Positions 34,036-43,275 of a stretch of 64,000 nucleotides of DNA are shown here, piece after piece. Positions within the stretch are counted from its first letter, which is position 1. Each line of letters starts with the position of its first letter. Origin of the DNA: Archaeoglobus sp. JdFR-37 (GTDB lineage: Archaea > Halobacteriota > Archaeoglobi > Archaeoglobales > Archaeoglobaceae); assembly GCA_002010215.1 (NCBI GenBank), contig MTMY01000031.1, forward strand, positions 1 through 64,000, in the 5' to 3' direction. The notes beneath the pieces are model-generated. The model did not search any database and was not told where the DNA came from. It saw only the letters and a list, made by a program, of their open reading frames with translations. A program made the position numbers and the translations under genes.

Positions 34036-34578
34036 ATGGATATAGATATGGACAATCTGAGGGAGAGAACACTTAAGGAGCTTTTCAGTGCTCTTGAAGG
34101 CGTTAGTGGTAGCGTTCTAGAATGTAGATACTATCCCTGCCATTTTGAAGGACAGGACTGCACCTTCTGTTATTGCCCTTTTTATCCCTGTCTAATCTAT
34201 GACACTGGTGGTAGGCTGAAAGGAGATGTGTGGAGCTGTATGGACTGTACATGGGTTCATGAGCGGGAGAATGTGGAGAAAATCATCGAAGCCCTGAGCA
34301 TTTATCCCCGACAGAAGCTGGTGGAAGAAGATTGGCACTTCTTCAATGTTATTCTCCAAATATTGCTGTATGGATCGGAAATGGGGACATGGCATGAAGG
34401 CAACTACAATCTGCTGAGTTTGGCTGGCGAAGATGCTCAGAGAAGCGAAATGTTCTTAGCCGTCAAAATTCAGGATTTTCAAATCGTTGAAGTTCTGAAA
34501 TCTCCTGACATCTCGTCACTTGAGAGCTACATCTTAGTACCACTGGCGGACGCATCTTTGACAGATGATGAGGTGTAA
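34036..34578 (+). CDS. Cysteine-rich domain protein
   Basis: 180 residues. The first 75 residues hold a dense cysteine domain (CRYYPCHFEGQDCTFCYCPF, YPC, then CMDCTWVH) that resembles the archaeal cysteine-rich small domain and probably binds zinc or an Fe-S cluster. The C-terminal hundred residues (ILQILLYGSEMGTW onwards) are not recognised. It begins 2 nt after the DUF89 gene, so the pair likely acts together. Function unknown. Confidence 0.72.
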   Translation: MDIDMDNLRERTLKELFSALEGVSGSVLECRYYPCHFEGQDCTFCYCPFYPCLIYDTGGRLKGDVWSCMDCTWVHERENVEKIIEALSIYPRQKLVEEDWHFFNVILQILLYGSEMGTWHEGNYNLLSLAGEDAQRSEMFLAVKIQDFQIVEVLKSPDISSLESYILVPLADASLTDDEV

Positions 34579-34593
34579 TAAGGTCTAATATAA

Positions 34594-35670
34594 TCAGCAT
34601 ATTCCGGTTTTTGTGAGAATCAGCTCAAACTCATCTTTGTCTGGGTTTGTGTCTTCCAGTATCGTGTATCTCTTCTTTCTAATTCTTTTGGCATAAATTA
34701 AGGCTTCCACAACCTGTTCTTTTGTAAGACTAAGTTCTTTTGCAGTTGTTGGTGCCTGAATCTTCTCAAGGCTGAGTTTTATGCGTTCCCAGCTCCCTTC
34801 TCCATAATGTTTTTCATGGAGATATTCCATGATTATCGTTCCTATTCCTACCTGTTCACCGTGGGTGGCATCTCCATATCCCAGATAATCCAAGGCGTGG
34901 CTGAATTTGTGCTCAGCACCGCTTGCTGGTCTGCTTGATCCGACAATTGATATTGCTACGCCGCTGAGTATCAGCCCTCTAATGAGCATCTCAAGATGTG
35001 ATGGCTGTTTCAAATCGAGATTTTCTGCCTGACTCAGCATTAGATTTGCAGGCATCACGGCTATGCTTGCAGCTATGTCGTTGTACTCTTCATCCATCTT
35101 ATCCCTGGCCAGCTTCCAGTCCCTCACAGCCGTTATGTTAGATATCAGATCTCCATAGCCACTCCTGAGAAATCTGATGGGACTGTATCTCAAAATGACG
35201 AGATCTGCCAAAACGGCTGTTGGTGGGCGGGTAGAGATTGATAGGGGTTTTCCACCCTCTTTGAAGCTTGCGACGGGGCTTGCTATCCCATCGTGGCTGG
35301 CAACTGTTGGAATGCTGATAAAAGGCACGCTTAACTCTGAGGCCAGAACCTTTCCTATGTCTAGAACTTTTCCTCCACCTACACCTACGATTGAATCTAC
35401 ATCTTCATAGCTGATGCTGAATTCCACTGTTCTTACTTCCTCCATGCTTGCTTTGGTTACAAAAAAAGTGTTAATCAGATAATCCGAAATCCTTTCCTGA
35501 ATCTTCTGTCCAGCAGCTTCGTATGAGGACTTACCGGTGAGCATTATGGCATTGGAAAGTTCCAGCTTCTCCAGAACCTCTCTTACTTTTTTTCTTGGAC
35601 CTTCACCAATTTCAACAATAAAAGGCAGTTCTGCCAGTTTCAAATATTCAGATCTGTATCTTCTCGGCAT
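34594..35670 (-). CDS. egsA: sn-glycerol-1-phosphate dehydrogenase
   Basis: 358 residues of the iron/zinc-dependent dehydrogenase family. NAD-binding GVGGGKVLDIGK and the SIPTVASHDGIASP segment are conserved; zinc ligands lie in the SGAEHKFSHALD region and the ATHGEQVGIG histidine. It reduces dihydroxyacetone phosphate to glycerol 1-phosphate, the first committed step of archaeal ether lipids. This supports the archaeal assignment of the window. Full length. Confidence 0.96.
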   Translation of the reverse strand: MPRRYRSEYLKLAELPFIVEIGEGPRKKVREVLEKLELSNAIMLTGKSSYEAAGQKIQERISDYLINTFFVTKASMEEVRTVEFSISYEDVDSIVGVGGGKVLDIGKVLASELSVPFISIPTVASHDGIASPVASFKEGGKPLSISTRPPTAVLADLVILRYSPIRFLRSGYGDLISNITAVRDWKLARDKMDEEYNDIAASIAVMPANLMLSQAENLDLKQPSHLEMLIRGLILSGVAISIVGSSRPASGAEHKFSHALDYLGYGDATHGEQVGIGTIIMEYLHEKHYGEGSWERIKLSLEKIQAPTTAKELSLTKEQVVEALIYAKRIRKKRYTILEDTNPDKDEFELILTKTGIC

Positions 35671-35735
35671 GCAAACACCTTCTAACTTTTTAATACATAT
35701 CGTACTAATATTGTGGAAAATTAAATTTTTTGAAA

Positions 35736-36620
35736 TTAATAGATTCCGAACTCTCTTGAAAGTCTCTGCAATCTTTCTATTCTCTTTTCAATGGGTGGAT
35801 GAGTAGAGAACAGGCTCAGAAGAGTCTCTCCACTGAGAGCAGGTATTATGAAGAAGGCATTGAGCCCCTCAACCTCCTTCTTGTATTCTGGTGGCACATA
35901 TTCCATTTTTCCACTGATTTTTGCCAGAGCCGAAATCAGGGCTTTTGGATTTCTGGTCAAAAATGCGCTTCCGGCATCTGCTGCAAACTCACGGTATCTA
36001 CTCAAAGCGCGAATCAGAATGAAGCTTATAAGCCATACCAGTGCGGAAACTGCGAAGAGAATTATACCAGCACTGGCCCCCTCTCTTCTGTTTCCTCCAA
36101 ACATCCCTGCAAACATTGCCCAGCGCATGATGAAAAAGGCGATGGTAGAGATAAAGCTGGCTATGGTCATGACAGCAACATCTCTGTTCTTTATATGACT
36201 CAATTCATGGGCTATCACAGCTTCCAGCTCTTCCTTGTTAAGAGTCCTGAGCAATCCGGTTGTTACTGCAACTACAGCATTTTTGGCATTTCTCCCAGTT
36301 GCAAAGGCGTTTGGGACGGGTGTATCAATTATCGCCACCCTGGGCATTGGGAGGCTAGCCTCCATGGTCAGTCTTCTCACCATTCCGTAAAGTTCTGGAG
36401 CATCACTTTCATCCACAACTCTTGCGCCACTGCTCCATAGTACTATCTTGTCGGAGTAAAAATACTGGATAAACAAAAAGCTTCCAGCAAAGAGTGCTAT
36501 GAAGGTGATGTCAATGTTGAATGCTGCAAGAACAGCTAGGAATGCGAGGTAAACTATTGCTAAGAGGAACATTGTCATAAACATTCTGAGGCTCAATCCA
36601 GGGTCTCTGATCCAAGTCAT
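35736..36620 (-). CDS. htpX: HtpX-like membrane zinc protease
   Basis: 294 residues. Two N-terminal membrane helices (about 12-55), then the M48 peptidase motif HELSH at residues 138-142 and the third ligand Glu near residue 215 in SRYREFAADAGSA; two more helices lie between. It degrades misfolded membrane proteins. It is transcribed away from the H/ACA RNA candidate. Full length. Confidence 0.93.
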   Translation of the reverse strand: MTWIRDPGLSLRMFMTMFLLAIVYLAFLAVLAAFNIDITFIALFAGSFLFIQYFYSDKIVLWSSGARVVDESDAPELYGMVRRLTMEASLPMPRVAIIDTPVPNAFATGRNAKNAVVAVTTGLLRTLNKEELEAVIAHELSHIKNRDVAVMTIASFISTIAFFIMRWAMFAGMFGGNRREGASAGIILFAVSALVWLISFILIRALSRYREFAADAGSAFLTRNPKALISALAKISGKMEYVPPEYKKEVEGLNAFFIIPALSGETLLSLFSTHPPIEKRIERLQRLSREFGIY

Positions 36621-36837
36621 GGCTTTATTTTAGGTGAATGAGCTTAAAAAATTAACCCTCATTCTGATAACGTATTTCATCCAGATATCTGTGGAAGATG
36701 TGAGATAACTCTTTTAGAACCTTAATATCAATGTTTTACGTCAATTGCAATATAGGTTGCGTTGTACCATTCTACCATCTACTAGGTAAAGTGGAATCAA
36801 TATGGGAAAAAGCTTAAGAGGTTTAAAGATGAGTTTT

Positions 36838-36899
36838 GTTGCCCGCCAGCCATGCGTCCCCTGAGCAGTGATGGGGATTCCACACGGCGGGCAACAAAC
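36838..36899 (+). ncRNA. Probable H/ACA guide RNA with kink-turn
   Basis: Lower stem GTTGCCCGCC (36838-36847) pairs exactly with GGCGGGCAAC (36886-36895). Upper stem TCCCC (36857-36861) pairs with GGGGA (36873-36877) and is capped by a CTGA...TGATG kink-turn (36861-36873) of the L7Ae-binding type. The unpaired arms AGCCATGCG (36848-36856) and TTCCACAC (36878-36885) would form the pseudouridylation pocket. ACA at 36894-36896 lies 16 nt from the upper stem, within the 14-16 nt rule. It sits in a 363-base spacer between htpX and the hemerythrin-like gene; the rest of the spacer is AT-rich and shows only promoters. Confidence 0.75.
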
Positions 36900-36983
36900 A
36901 AAACTTTACCACTTCGCTAGGCACGAGCTAGAAACAGTTATACTATACTGAAGAATATTTTAGCTGGAAGTTGAGGTGAGTTT

Positions 36984-37718
36984 ATGGAGGAATTCAATAA
37001 AGATCCATTCGAAATTTTGACAGTTGAACACTACCCCATCATAGAAGTTGCCTCTGCCTTGGCAGCCATCAGGAGTGGTTCAGAAATTGATGCTGAAATG
37101 CTCAGAAAAGCTGTTGATTTTATAAGGAGGTTTGCAGACAGGTATCATCATGAAAAGGAGGAAGCAATACTCTTCACCCTAGTCAGGGAGAAAGGCTTGG
37201 ATGTCTCGCCAATTGATGCAATGGAGAAGGAGCACGAGATGGTAAGATGGAAAGTGAGGAAAGCTGTTGAAGCTCTGGATAATGGTGATATAAGGGGTGC
37301 AGTGGTTAATTTAAGAGAATGGGCAAACTTCATTCCCGATCACATTGATAGAGAGAATCACAGTCTTTTTCCCGGTTTGGCAAGGTTCTTCGACGAGGAA
37401 GAAAGGAACAAGATGCTGGAGAAGTTCAAAAGAGTTGATGAAGAGCTTGGAACCCTCCAAGATATGCAGAAAATGGCTGACGAGCTGTTTTTGGCAATTC
37501 TAAGCAAAACAGGCGAGGCAATAGTGGAAGCAAGGGCTGTGAGGGAGGAGGAGAGAGATAGGTTTGTGGAAAGACTTGCAAAGATGATGCCCGAAAATAC
37601 CTCTCTTATTGTGATGTATGACGAGGAGGCTGAAGAGCTTACCAAGAGTCTCAAGGGATTCGAAATCCGGGAGCTCAGAAGGAAAGACGTCTATGCTTTC
37701 AAAATAAGGCGCAAGTAG
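36984..37718 (+). CDS. Hemerythrin-like HHE domain protein
   Basis: 244 residues. Residues 1-150 form a four-helix hemerythrin-like bundle with metal ligands spread over the helices: HYPI near 16, RYHHEKEEAI near 56-62, MEKEHEMV near 87 and DHIDRENHSLFP near 120-126. The domain binds a di-iron centre and handles oxygen, NO or iron. The C-terminal 90 residues (helical linker then LIVMYDEEAEELTKSLKGFEI) are an extra alpha/beta domain that I do not recognise. GAGGTGAG lies 6 nt before the ATG. Confidence 0.85.
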   Translation: MEEFNKDPFEILTVEHYPIIEVASALAAIRSGSEIDAEMLRKAVDFIRRFADRYHHEKEEAILFTLVREKGLDVSPIDAMEKEHEMVRWKVRKAVEALDNGDIRGAVVNLREWANFIPDHIDRENHSLFPGLARFFDEEERNKMLEKFKRVDEELGTLQDMQKMADELFLAILSKTGEAIVEARAVREEERDRFVERLAKMMPENTSLIVMYDEEAEELTKSLKGFEIRELRRKDVYAFKIRRK

Positions 37719-37779
37719 CTGTTAGTAGGTATTAGTAGTTAATGTGGAGTATTATATCCTCCCTATATCTCCATCTATG

Positions 37780-38253
37780 TCACTCATCATCTCCAGCTGG
37801 GAAATAGATTACTTCTATACCTGCCTCCTCCAGAAATTCTAGGCCTCTGCCATCTGCATACTCTCTGCCGTACACCACCTTCTTTATTTTGGCATTGATT
37901 ATCATTTTTGCACACATTATGCACGGCTGATGTGTGGTGTAGAGCGTTGCACCCTCAATGCTCACACCATGCACCGCAGCCTGAATTATCGCATTTTGTT
38001 CTGCATGAACTGCTCTGCAGAGCTCATGTCGCTCTCCTGAGGGAACATTGAGCTGCTCTCTCAGACAACCGATGTCAAGGCAGTGAGGAAGTCCAGAGGG
38101 GGCTCCATTGTAGCCTGTCGTCAGAATCCTTTTGTCCTTCACAATCACCGCTCCCACATTCTGACGAAGACATGTGGAGCGTTTAGCAACAACTTTGGCA
38201 ATCTCCATGAAATATTCGTCCATTGTAGGTCTTGCGGTTTTCGTGGGCCTCAC
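37780..38253 (-). CDS. dCMP deaminase / ComEB-like deaminase
   Basis: 157 residues of the zinc-dependent cytidine/deoxycytidylate deaminase family. The zinc site is complete: HAEQNAII (His and catalytic Glu) and PCIMCAKMI (two Cys). It deaminates dCMP to dUMP for thymidylate synthesis. The GTG start at 38253 is kept because the family N-terminus before [17 protein letters not shown] is needed; an ATG at 38223 is an alternative. Extra cysteines (DIGCLR) occur as in other archaeal members. Confidence 0.9.
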   Translation of the reverse strand: MRPTKTARPTMDEYFMEIAKVVAKRSTCLRQNVGAVIVKDKRILTTGYNGAPSGLPHCLDIGCLREQLNVPSGERHELCRAVHAEQNAIIQAAVHGVSIEGATLYTTHQPCIMCAKMIINAKIKKVVYGREYADGRGLEFLEEAGIEVIYFPAGDDE

Positions 38254-38460
38254 AATATCAGCCTTGCAGTAAATAGTTTTAAGCTTTTCTCAGATTTGTT
38301 AAATCGGATTGGAGGGGCAGTATTGATCCATCATCTCATTTTCTAGGCTGAACTACTTTGAAAATCCTGTATCTGGTTGAAATAACATCAGTCATAGAAA
38401 ACTAAAAATATCGTGCCAATCAACATAAATCGCACAAATATTCTCAGTAAAGGTGATGAT

Positions 38461-38976
38461 ATGGTAAAAAGGGCAAAGCTTGTAAATGACTTGGCGGAAC
38501 TCGTTCCAATCCTTCAGATTTTCTCCACCGAAACGTATAGGGGCATTTACGAGACGCTTCTGGACGGGTGGTACACTCTTGATGAACTAAAGGAAAGATT
38601 TGGCGATGGTGTTGATGAGGCATTGAAGGTTCTCAAACATGCAGGGATGTTGGAAGCCAAGTGGAGAATGCCATCTGACCCGAAAGAGAAGCCGGCTAAG
38701 GAGTATCATGTCAGCTACACCCATATCAGTGCAAACTTCTATTCGTCACTGAAAGAGCTTAATGAGATTTTGAATGTTGTGTTTATGCCTGATGATGAGT
38801 TTGAAGAGATCGTAGATAAGATAATCTCGGAAATTAAGGCTGGTAGGAGTTCAGTTCAGTACATAAGCAAAGGTCTTGGCTATAGCCAGCTTTTTGTCAG
38901 GGCAGTGGCCAAGAGATCCAACAGATTGACTCTTAAAGGCCAGCTGGTAGAGATGGCGAAGGATGAAGAGATATAA
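38461..38976 (+). CDS. Winged helix-turn-helix regulator
   Basis: 171 residues. The N-terminal 80 residues form a winged helix (LQIFSTETYRGIYETLLDGWYTLDELKERF, then GVDEALKVLKHAGMLEAKW). The C-terminus has a second helical region with SSVQYISKGLGYSQLFVRAVAKRSNRL, which may be a second helix-turn-helix. It resembles archaeal regulators of unknown target. The start at ATG 38461 is supported by GGTGATGAT directly upstream; the longer frame to 38413 is not. It overlaps the DUF504 gene by 14 nt. Confidence 0.75.
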   Translation: MVKRAKLVNDLAELVPILQIFSTETYRGIYETLLDGWYTLDELKERFGDGVDEALKVLKHAGMLEAKWRMPSDPKEKPAKEYHVSYTHISANFYSSLKELNEILNVVFMPDDEFEEIVDKIISEIKAGRSSVQYISKGLGYSQLFVRAVAKRSNRLTLKGQLVEMAKDEEI

Positions 38977-39259
38977 TGGACGCAGCAAGAAGTTTAGCAT
39001 AAGAGATATTCTCAATAAATTTAAGTGGCATCCAGATTTCGATTTTAACCTGGTGGAGGTAACATATATCCATCGCCCGGAGGGTTTTTCAAAAGTAAAT
39101 GGTGGAGAGATTATCGATATCGGGCATAAGTTCATATATCTTGTATCTGGTAATGCAATACCCGTACACAGGATTGTAGAGATAAAATATGCCGGTGAGG
39201 TCGTCTGGAGGAGGGGAAATGAAAGTTGTGAGGAGCAGGCTGAAAAAGGAGATGAGTGA
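38963..39259 (+). CDS. DUF504 (UPF0248) protein
   Basis: 98 residues with the DUF504 pattern: SIRDILNKFKWHPDFDFNLVEVTYIHRP, then GGEIIDIGHKFIYL and IPVHRIVEIKYAGEVVWRR. Archaeal members are of unknown function; some are fused to RNA-related domains. It overlaps the regulator before it by 14 nt and argH after it by 41 nt, making a compact operon. The last ten residues after VVWRRG lie wholly within the argH overlap. Confidence 0.85.
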   Translation: MKRYNGRSKKFSIRDILNKFKWHPDFDFNLVEVTYIHRPEGFSKVNGGEIIDIGHKFIYLVSGNAIPVHRIVEIKYAGEVVWRRGNESCEEQAEKGDE

Positions 39260-40679
39260 GATTGCCTTAAAGCTTACGTCTTCACTTCATCACGATTACA
39301 ACATCTTCCACTACGACATCCTTGTTGATATAGTCCACGTCCTGAATATTTTAAAAAATGGCCATATTTCGAAAGATGAGGCGGCAAAGATACTTGCAGC
39401 CCTTCTGGAGATCAGGGATGCCGGCTATAACGCTCTGAGTAGGGAATACGAAGATGTTCACGAGGCTATTGAGGCGAAGGTGATAGAGCTAGCCGGAGAG
39501 GCTGGAAGAAAAATGCACACTGGGAGGAGCAGAAATGATGAAATTGCCACGTGTCTGAGGTTGTATGCTAGAGATAGGCTCCTTTCTATCGCTCAAGCAG
39601 TTCTTCACTTACGAGAAGTGCTGCTGGAGAGGGTTGAGGCAGAGGATGCCGTGATGCCGGGATTTACTCATCTGCAATATGCCCAGCCTACCCGCCTCTC
39701 CCATCATCTTCTCGCATACCACGACATGCTGGAAAGAGACTTCCAACGGGTTATTGAGGCTTTTAAAAGAGTAAATTTGTCACCTCTGGGATCAGCAGCC
39801 TTCGCATCCACAGGCTTCAAACTAGATAGACTCTACTCAGCCAAATTGCTGGGCTTCAAAGATATAGTGGAGAACAGCATGGATGCTGTGGCAACAAGGG
39901 ACTTCGCAATCGAATCCATCTTTATCTCATGCAACCTTATGCTTTCCCTGAGTAGGATTTCAGAGGAGCTGATACTCTGGAGCTCTGAGTTCAATTTCGT
40001 TGAGTTGCCTGACGAATATGCATCTTCTTCCAGTATCATGCCCCAGAAGAAGAATCCTGATGTTGCGGAGCTCATCAGAGCGAAAGCCGGGAAGCTAATA
40101 GGAAATCTGACAGCCGCAGCTTCCGTGTATAAGGCAATGCCATATTCCTATAACAGGGATTTTCAGGAGATGAATCTCCTGCTCTACGAAAGCCTTGAAA
40201 CCGCCGAACTTTCAACGCTTGCAATGGCTGAGATGATGGAGAAACTGAAATTCAAAAAAGAAGTTATGGAAGAAAAGGCTGGAAAAGGGTTTTCATGCGC
40301 CACCGAGCTGGCGGACACTCTTGTGAGAAAATGTGGTCTCCCATTCAGGACTGCTCATACAATAGTGGGCAGGATAGCCGAAAGTGAGGAGAGCATAATT
40401 AATCTTGAAGAGCTTGACAGAATAGCTCTTGAAGTGGCTGGTGTGAAGATTTCGGAAAAAATAACTCAGGAAGAGCTTAATCAGATTCTCGACCCTAGGC
40501 AAGTTGTGGATAGGAGAGTTAATACTGGAGGTACATCATCTAAGGAGATCAAGCGCATGCTGGAAGAAAGGAAGAGGAGAATTGAACGAGATGCTGAAAT
40601 GCTGGAGAAAATTATTGAAGAGGTGTCAGGTGGACTTGAGATGATGTACGAGGAAGTGGAGAGTGTCATAAATGCTTGA
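39219..40679 (+). CDS. argH: Argininosuccinate lyase
   Basis: 486 residues of the fumarase/aspartase superfamily. Conserved segments are HTGRSRNDEI, PGFTHLQYAQPT, and the signature SSIMPQKKNPDVAELIRAK. It splits argininosuccinate to arginine and fumarate. The start is ATG 39219, with GGAGGAGGGG just upstream and family-like N-terminal RSRLKKEMSEIAL; the longer frame to 39189 is not used. Its last 8 nt overlap gatD. Confidence 0.95.
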   Translation: MKVVRSRLKKEMSEIALKLTSSLHHDYNIFHYDILVDIVHVLNILKNGHISKDEAAKILAALLEIRDAGYNALSREYEDVHEAIEAKVIELAGEAGRKMHTGRSRNDEIATCLRLYARDRLLSIAQAVLHLREVLLERVEAEDAVMPGFTHLQYAQPTRLSHHLLAYHDMLERDFQRVIEAFKRVNLSPLGSAAFASTGFKLDRLYSAKLLGFKDIVENSMDAVATRDFAIESIFISCNLMLSLSRISEELILWSSEFNFVELPDEYASSSSIMPQKKNPDVAELIRAKAGKLIGNLTAAASVYKAMPYSYNRDFQEMNLLLYESLETAELSTLAMAEMMEKLKFKKEVMEEKAGKGFSCATELADTLVRKCGLPFRTAHTIVGRIAESEESIINLEELDRIALEVAGVKISEKITQEELNQILDPRQVVDRRVNTGGTSSKEIKRMLEERKRRIERDAEMLEKIIEEVSGGLEMMYEEVESVINA

Positions 40680-41907
40680 GGGTAAAAGAGTCAGGATAAA
40701 GGCGAAGGACAGGATTTTTGAAGGGCTGGTGATGCCATCAGCAACAGACACCCTTGTCATTAAGCTGGACAGCGGATACAATGTGGGCTTTAAAGATTAT
40801 GAGCTTCTGGAAGTCATTGAGGATGAGAAGGTAGTGGTAGAAAGTCCCGAGCTAGAGAGAAAAGCGGGGTTGCCTGAGATAAAGATAATCTCAACAGGTG
40901 GGACAATAGCATCCAAAGTGGATTATAAGACTGGTGCTGTAACAAGCCAGTTCTCAGCAGAAGAGATTGTGAGTGAGGTGCCGGAGCTGGCTGAACTCTG
41001 CAATATTGATGCTGAACTCCTTTACAACATTCTCAGCGAAAACATGAAGCCAGCTTACTGGATTGAGCTGGCCAGAGGGGTTTATAAGACTCTGAAAAAG
41101 GGTTACGATGGTGTAATCGTCACACATGGGACAGACACAATGTCCTACACCGCCTCAGCCTTAGCCTTCATGCTCTCAACCCCCAAACCCGTTGTATTTG
41201 TAGGAGCACAACGCAGTAGTGATAGACCTTCAAGCGATGCAGCCATGAACCTGATCTGCGCCGCTCAAGCTGCAACTGCGGACTTGGGAGAGGTAGCAGT
41301 TGTCATGCATGCAACCACCAACGACGATTTTTGCTATATACATCGAGGTGTTAAGGTGAGAAAGCTCCATACTTCAAGGCGTGATGCCTTCCAGTCTGTC
41401 AATTACCCGCCCCTTGGTAAGGTGGAGTACCCATCAGGTAAAATCACTTGGATGGCTGAACGTTTCAAGAGGGGAGAACGGGGACTGGAACTCAGGGATA
41501 AGCTGGAGGAAAAAGTGGTTCTGATAAAATTCTTTCCCGGACTCAGGCCAGATGTGTTGGAATACTATCATCAGGAGGGGTACAGAGGGTTTGTCATAGA
41601 GGGGACAGGTTTGGGACACGTTTCCACTGACTGGGTTGATACTGTTAAGAGGGTATGTGAGGATAGTGTGGTGGTAATGACCTCTCAATGCCTCTGGGGT
41701 AGGGTTTGTGACAGGGTTTACGATACGGGCAGGTATTTACTGAAGGCCGGGGTCGTTGAAGGCGAGGACATGCTTCCTGAAGTGGCCCTCGTTAAGCTGA
41801 TGTGGCTTTTAGGAAACTATGACGTAGATGAAGCTAGGAGAAAGGTTGGGGAGAATCTAGTGGGAGAGATGACCCCTACAACAGGCTATTGTGGTAAGGT
41901 TTTATAG
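40672..41907 (+). CDS. gatD: Glutamyl-tRNA(Gln) amidotransferase subunit D
   Basis: 411 residues. A small N-terminal barrel (about 1-60) precedes an L-asparaginase-like domain with STGGTIASKVD and VTHGTDTMSYTASALA, which hold the catalytic Thr residues, Asp and Lys. GatD releases ammonia from glutamine for GatE to amidate Glu-tRNA(Gln); this enzyme pair is archaeal only. GatE is not in the window. It overlaps argH by 8 nt. Confidence 0.95.
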   Translation: MLEGKRVRIKAKDRIFEGLVMPSATDTLVIKLDSGYNVGFKDYELLEVIEDEKVVVESPELERKAGLPEIKIISTGGTIASKVDYKTGAVTSQFSAEEIVSEVPELAELCNIDAELLYNILSENMKPAYWIELARGVYKTLKKGYDGVIVTHGTDTMSYTASALAFMLSTPKPVVFVGAQRSSDRPSSDAAMNLICAAQAATADLGEVAVVMHATTNDDFCYIHRGVKVRKLHTSRRDAFQSVNYPPLGKVEYPSGKITWMAERFKRGERGLELRDKLEEKVVLIKFFPGLRPDVLEYYHQEGYRGFVIEGTGLGHVSTDWVDTVKRVCEDSVVVMTSQCLWGRVCDRVYDTGRYLLKAGVVEGEDMLPEVALVKLMWLLGNYDVDEARRKVGENLVGEMTPTTGYCGKVL

Positions 41908-41932
41908 GTGGATAGTATTATAGGTCATCAAA

Positions 41933-41939
41933 TTTTTTT
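41933..41939 (+). terminator. T-run terminator after gatD
   Basis: Seven Ts 25 nt after the gatD stop, consistent with an archaeal oligo-T terminator for the regulator-DUF504-argH-gatD operon. Confidence 0.45.
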
Positions 41940-42129
41940 GGTTCAACGTTTTTATTAAACTCAGTTATTCTTATTATCCTATCAACATTCTACCGATATT
42001 GCTAGGTTTCATCTCACCTATTCAGCTCCTCTCTCGTTCAAGAGCTTCTGAAATTGTTCTTTTAAGGTGGTTTTTTTCAAAATTAAATTAGATATTAAAA
42101 TAAAAAATTAAAATGGCTGAACAACTTCT

Positions 42130-43047
42130 CTAACCTTCTCCAAACTCCTTCAGAATATCTCTCAGGTAAATCTTGTGCTGCCCCAGCTTTCCGCCGTAGT
42201 TTCCGCTGGAGATCTTAACAACGCCATCAATTTTGCTTGCAACATCCATACACACATACATGGCTTTCTTAAGCACATCCAAGTTTATGCCGTTGATGAC
42301 AATTTCGGGGATGCTCTTAACCCCATCTGGCACAAGCGAGTCTGGTATTTTTCCTTTCAGGGTGGGGCAGTAGTAATGGTTCGTTGTGGGGCCAATCTCG
42401 GGGTACTTGGTCTCTGGCTTGCTTCCCGCAGAGCATATGTCAAAGGATGTAATAACACCATCTATCTCCTTCAGCGCCTCAACAGCAGCCTCTCCAGCCT
42501 CTAAAGCAGCATCCTCACTCTCACAGAAGTACCAGATGTTTCCACCAGCAATTCCTTCAGCGTAACCTATGTACCTCTCGATGGTGAACTCGCCGAACAT
42601 TATTGGGACTCTTATAACCTTCCTGCCCCACATCTCCTCTTCCCACTCGTATCCATCCCCGCATCTTCCCACATTCAGCTCAGCATCAAAGTACGTTTCA
42701 CTCTCTGTGGCGTTGAATACTCTTGTTGTGGGGACAACCAGCACACCCTGCCTGATTCTCTTACTCATCTCTCTCATCAACACATCCATGAATTTCTTGC
42801 TCTTCTGAACCCAAACCTGAGCGATGGCGCCAAGCCTCCCATCTGGTGTCTCTTCGGGAGAAAGCCATCTGTCAATGCCACCCTCAGACTCGCCAAAAAC
42901 GGTGGATGGCAGAGCGGTTGCGCCATAAGCAGCCCTCTTCAAAAGCCACTTGTGCTTTGCGGTTATCACAAATCTCGAATATATGCCGTCGAAGGCCTCA
43001 CAATAGGTATCCTCCACAGGCACACCATTTATTTCCAGCTTCTCCAT
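42130..43047 (-). CDS. ftr: Formylmethanofuran:tetrahydromethanopterin formyltransferase
   Basis: 305 residues, full length. Conserved N-terminus (INGVPVEDTYCEAFDGIYSR split over two strands) and RFVITAKHKWLLKRAA, with GYAEGIAGGNIWYF and YCPTLKGKIPDSLVPDGVKS later. It moves the formyl group between methanofuran and tetrahydromethanopterin, a step of the methyl branch of the Wood-Ljungdahl pathway; in Archaeoglobales the pathway runs oxidatively or reductively. ATG 43047 with GGTGATCG upstream is preferred over the longer frame to 43107. Confidence 0.95.
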   Translation of the reverse strand: MEKLEINGVPVEDTYCEAFDGIYSRFVITAKHKWLLKRAAYGATALPSTVFGESEGGIDRWLSPEETPDGRLGAIAQVWVQKSKKFMDVLMREMSKRIRQGVLVVPTTRVFNATESETYFDAELNVGRCGDGYEWEEEMWGRKVIRVPIMFGEFTIERYIGYAEGIAGGNIWYFCESEDAALEAGEAAVEALKEIDGVITSFDICSAGSKPETKYPEIGPTTNHYYCPTLKGKIPDSLVPDGVKSIPEIVINGINLDVLKKAMYVCMDVASKIDGVVKISSGNYGGKLGQHKIYLRDILKEFGEG

Positions 43048-43275
43048 TCGATCACCGGGTGGTATTCTGGAAAGGGAGGATAAAAATGTTCTGCTGGGTT
43101 GTAGCACTTCAGAGCAAAAAATGATTTGACGAAGATTCGGGCATCAAAGTTTAACATTATGCAAAATATTGGTGGATCAAAATTATTTTACATTAGCAGT
43201 AAATATTATATAGTGGTAACACAAGTTATTTTTTTGTTCACACAAAAGATGAATTAAGGTTGTGGGGGTGTTACT

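Noticed and set aside
35799..36440. 213-codon plus-strand frame over htpX
   Set aside because: Antisense to htpX, whose protease motif is intact.
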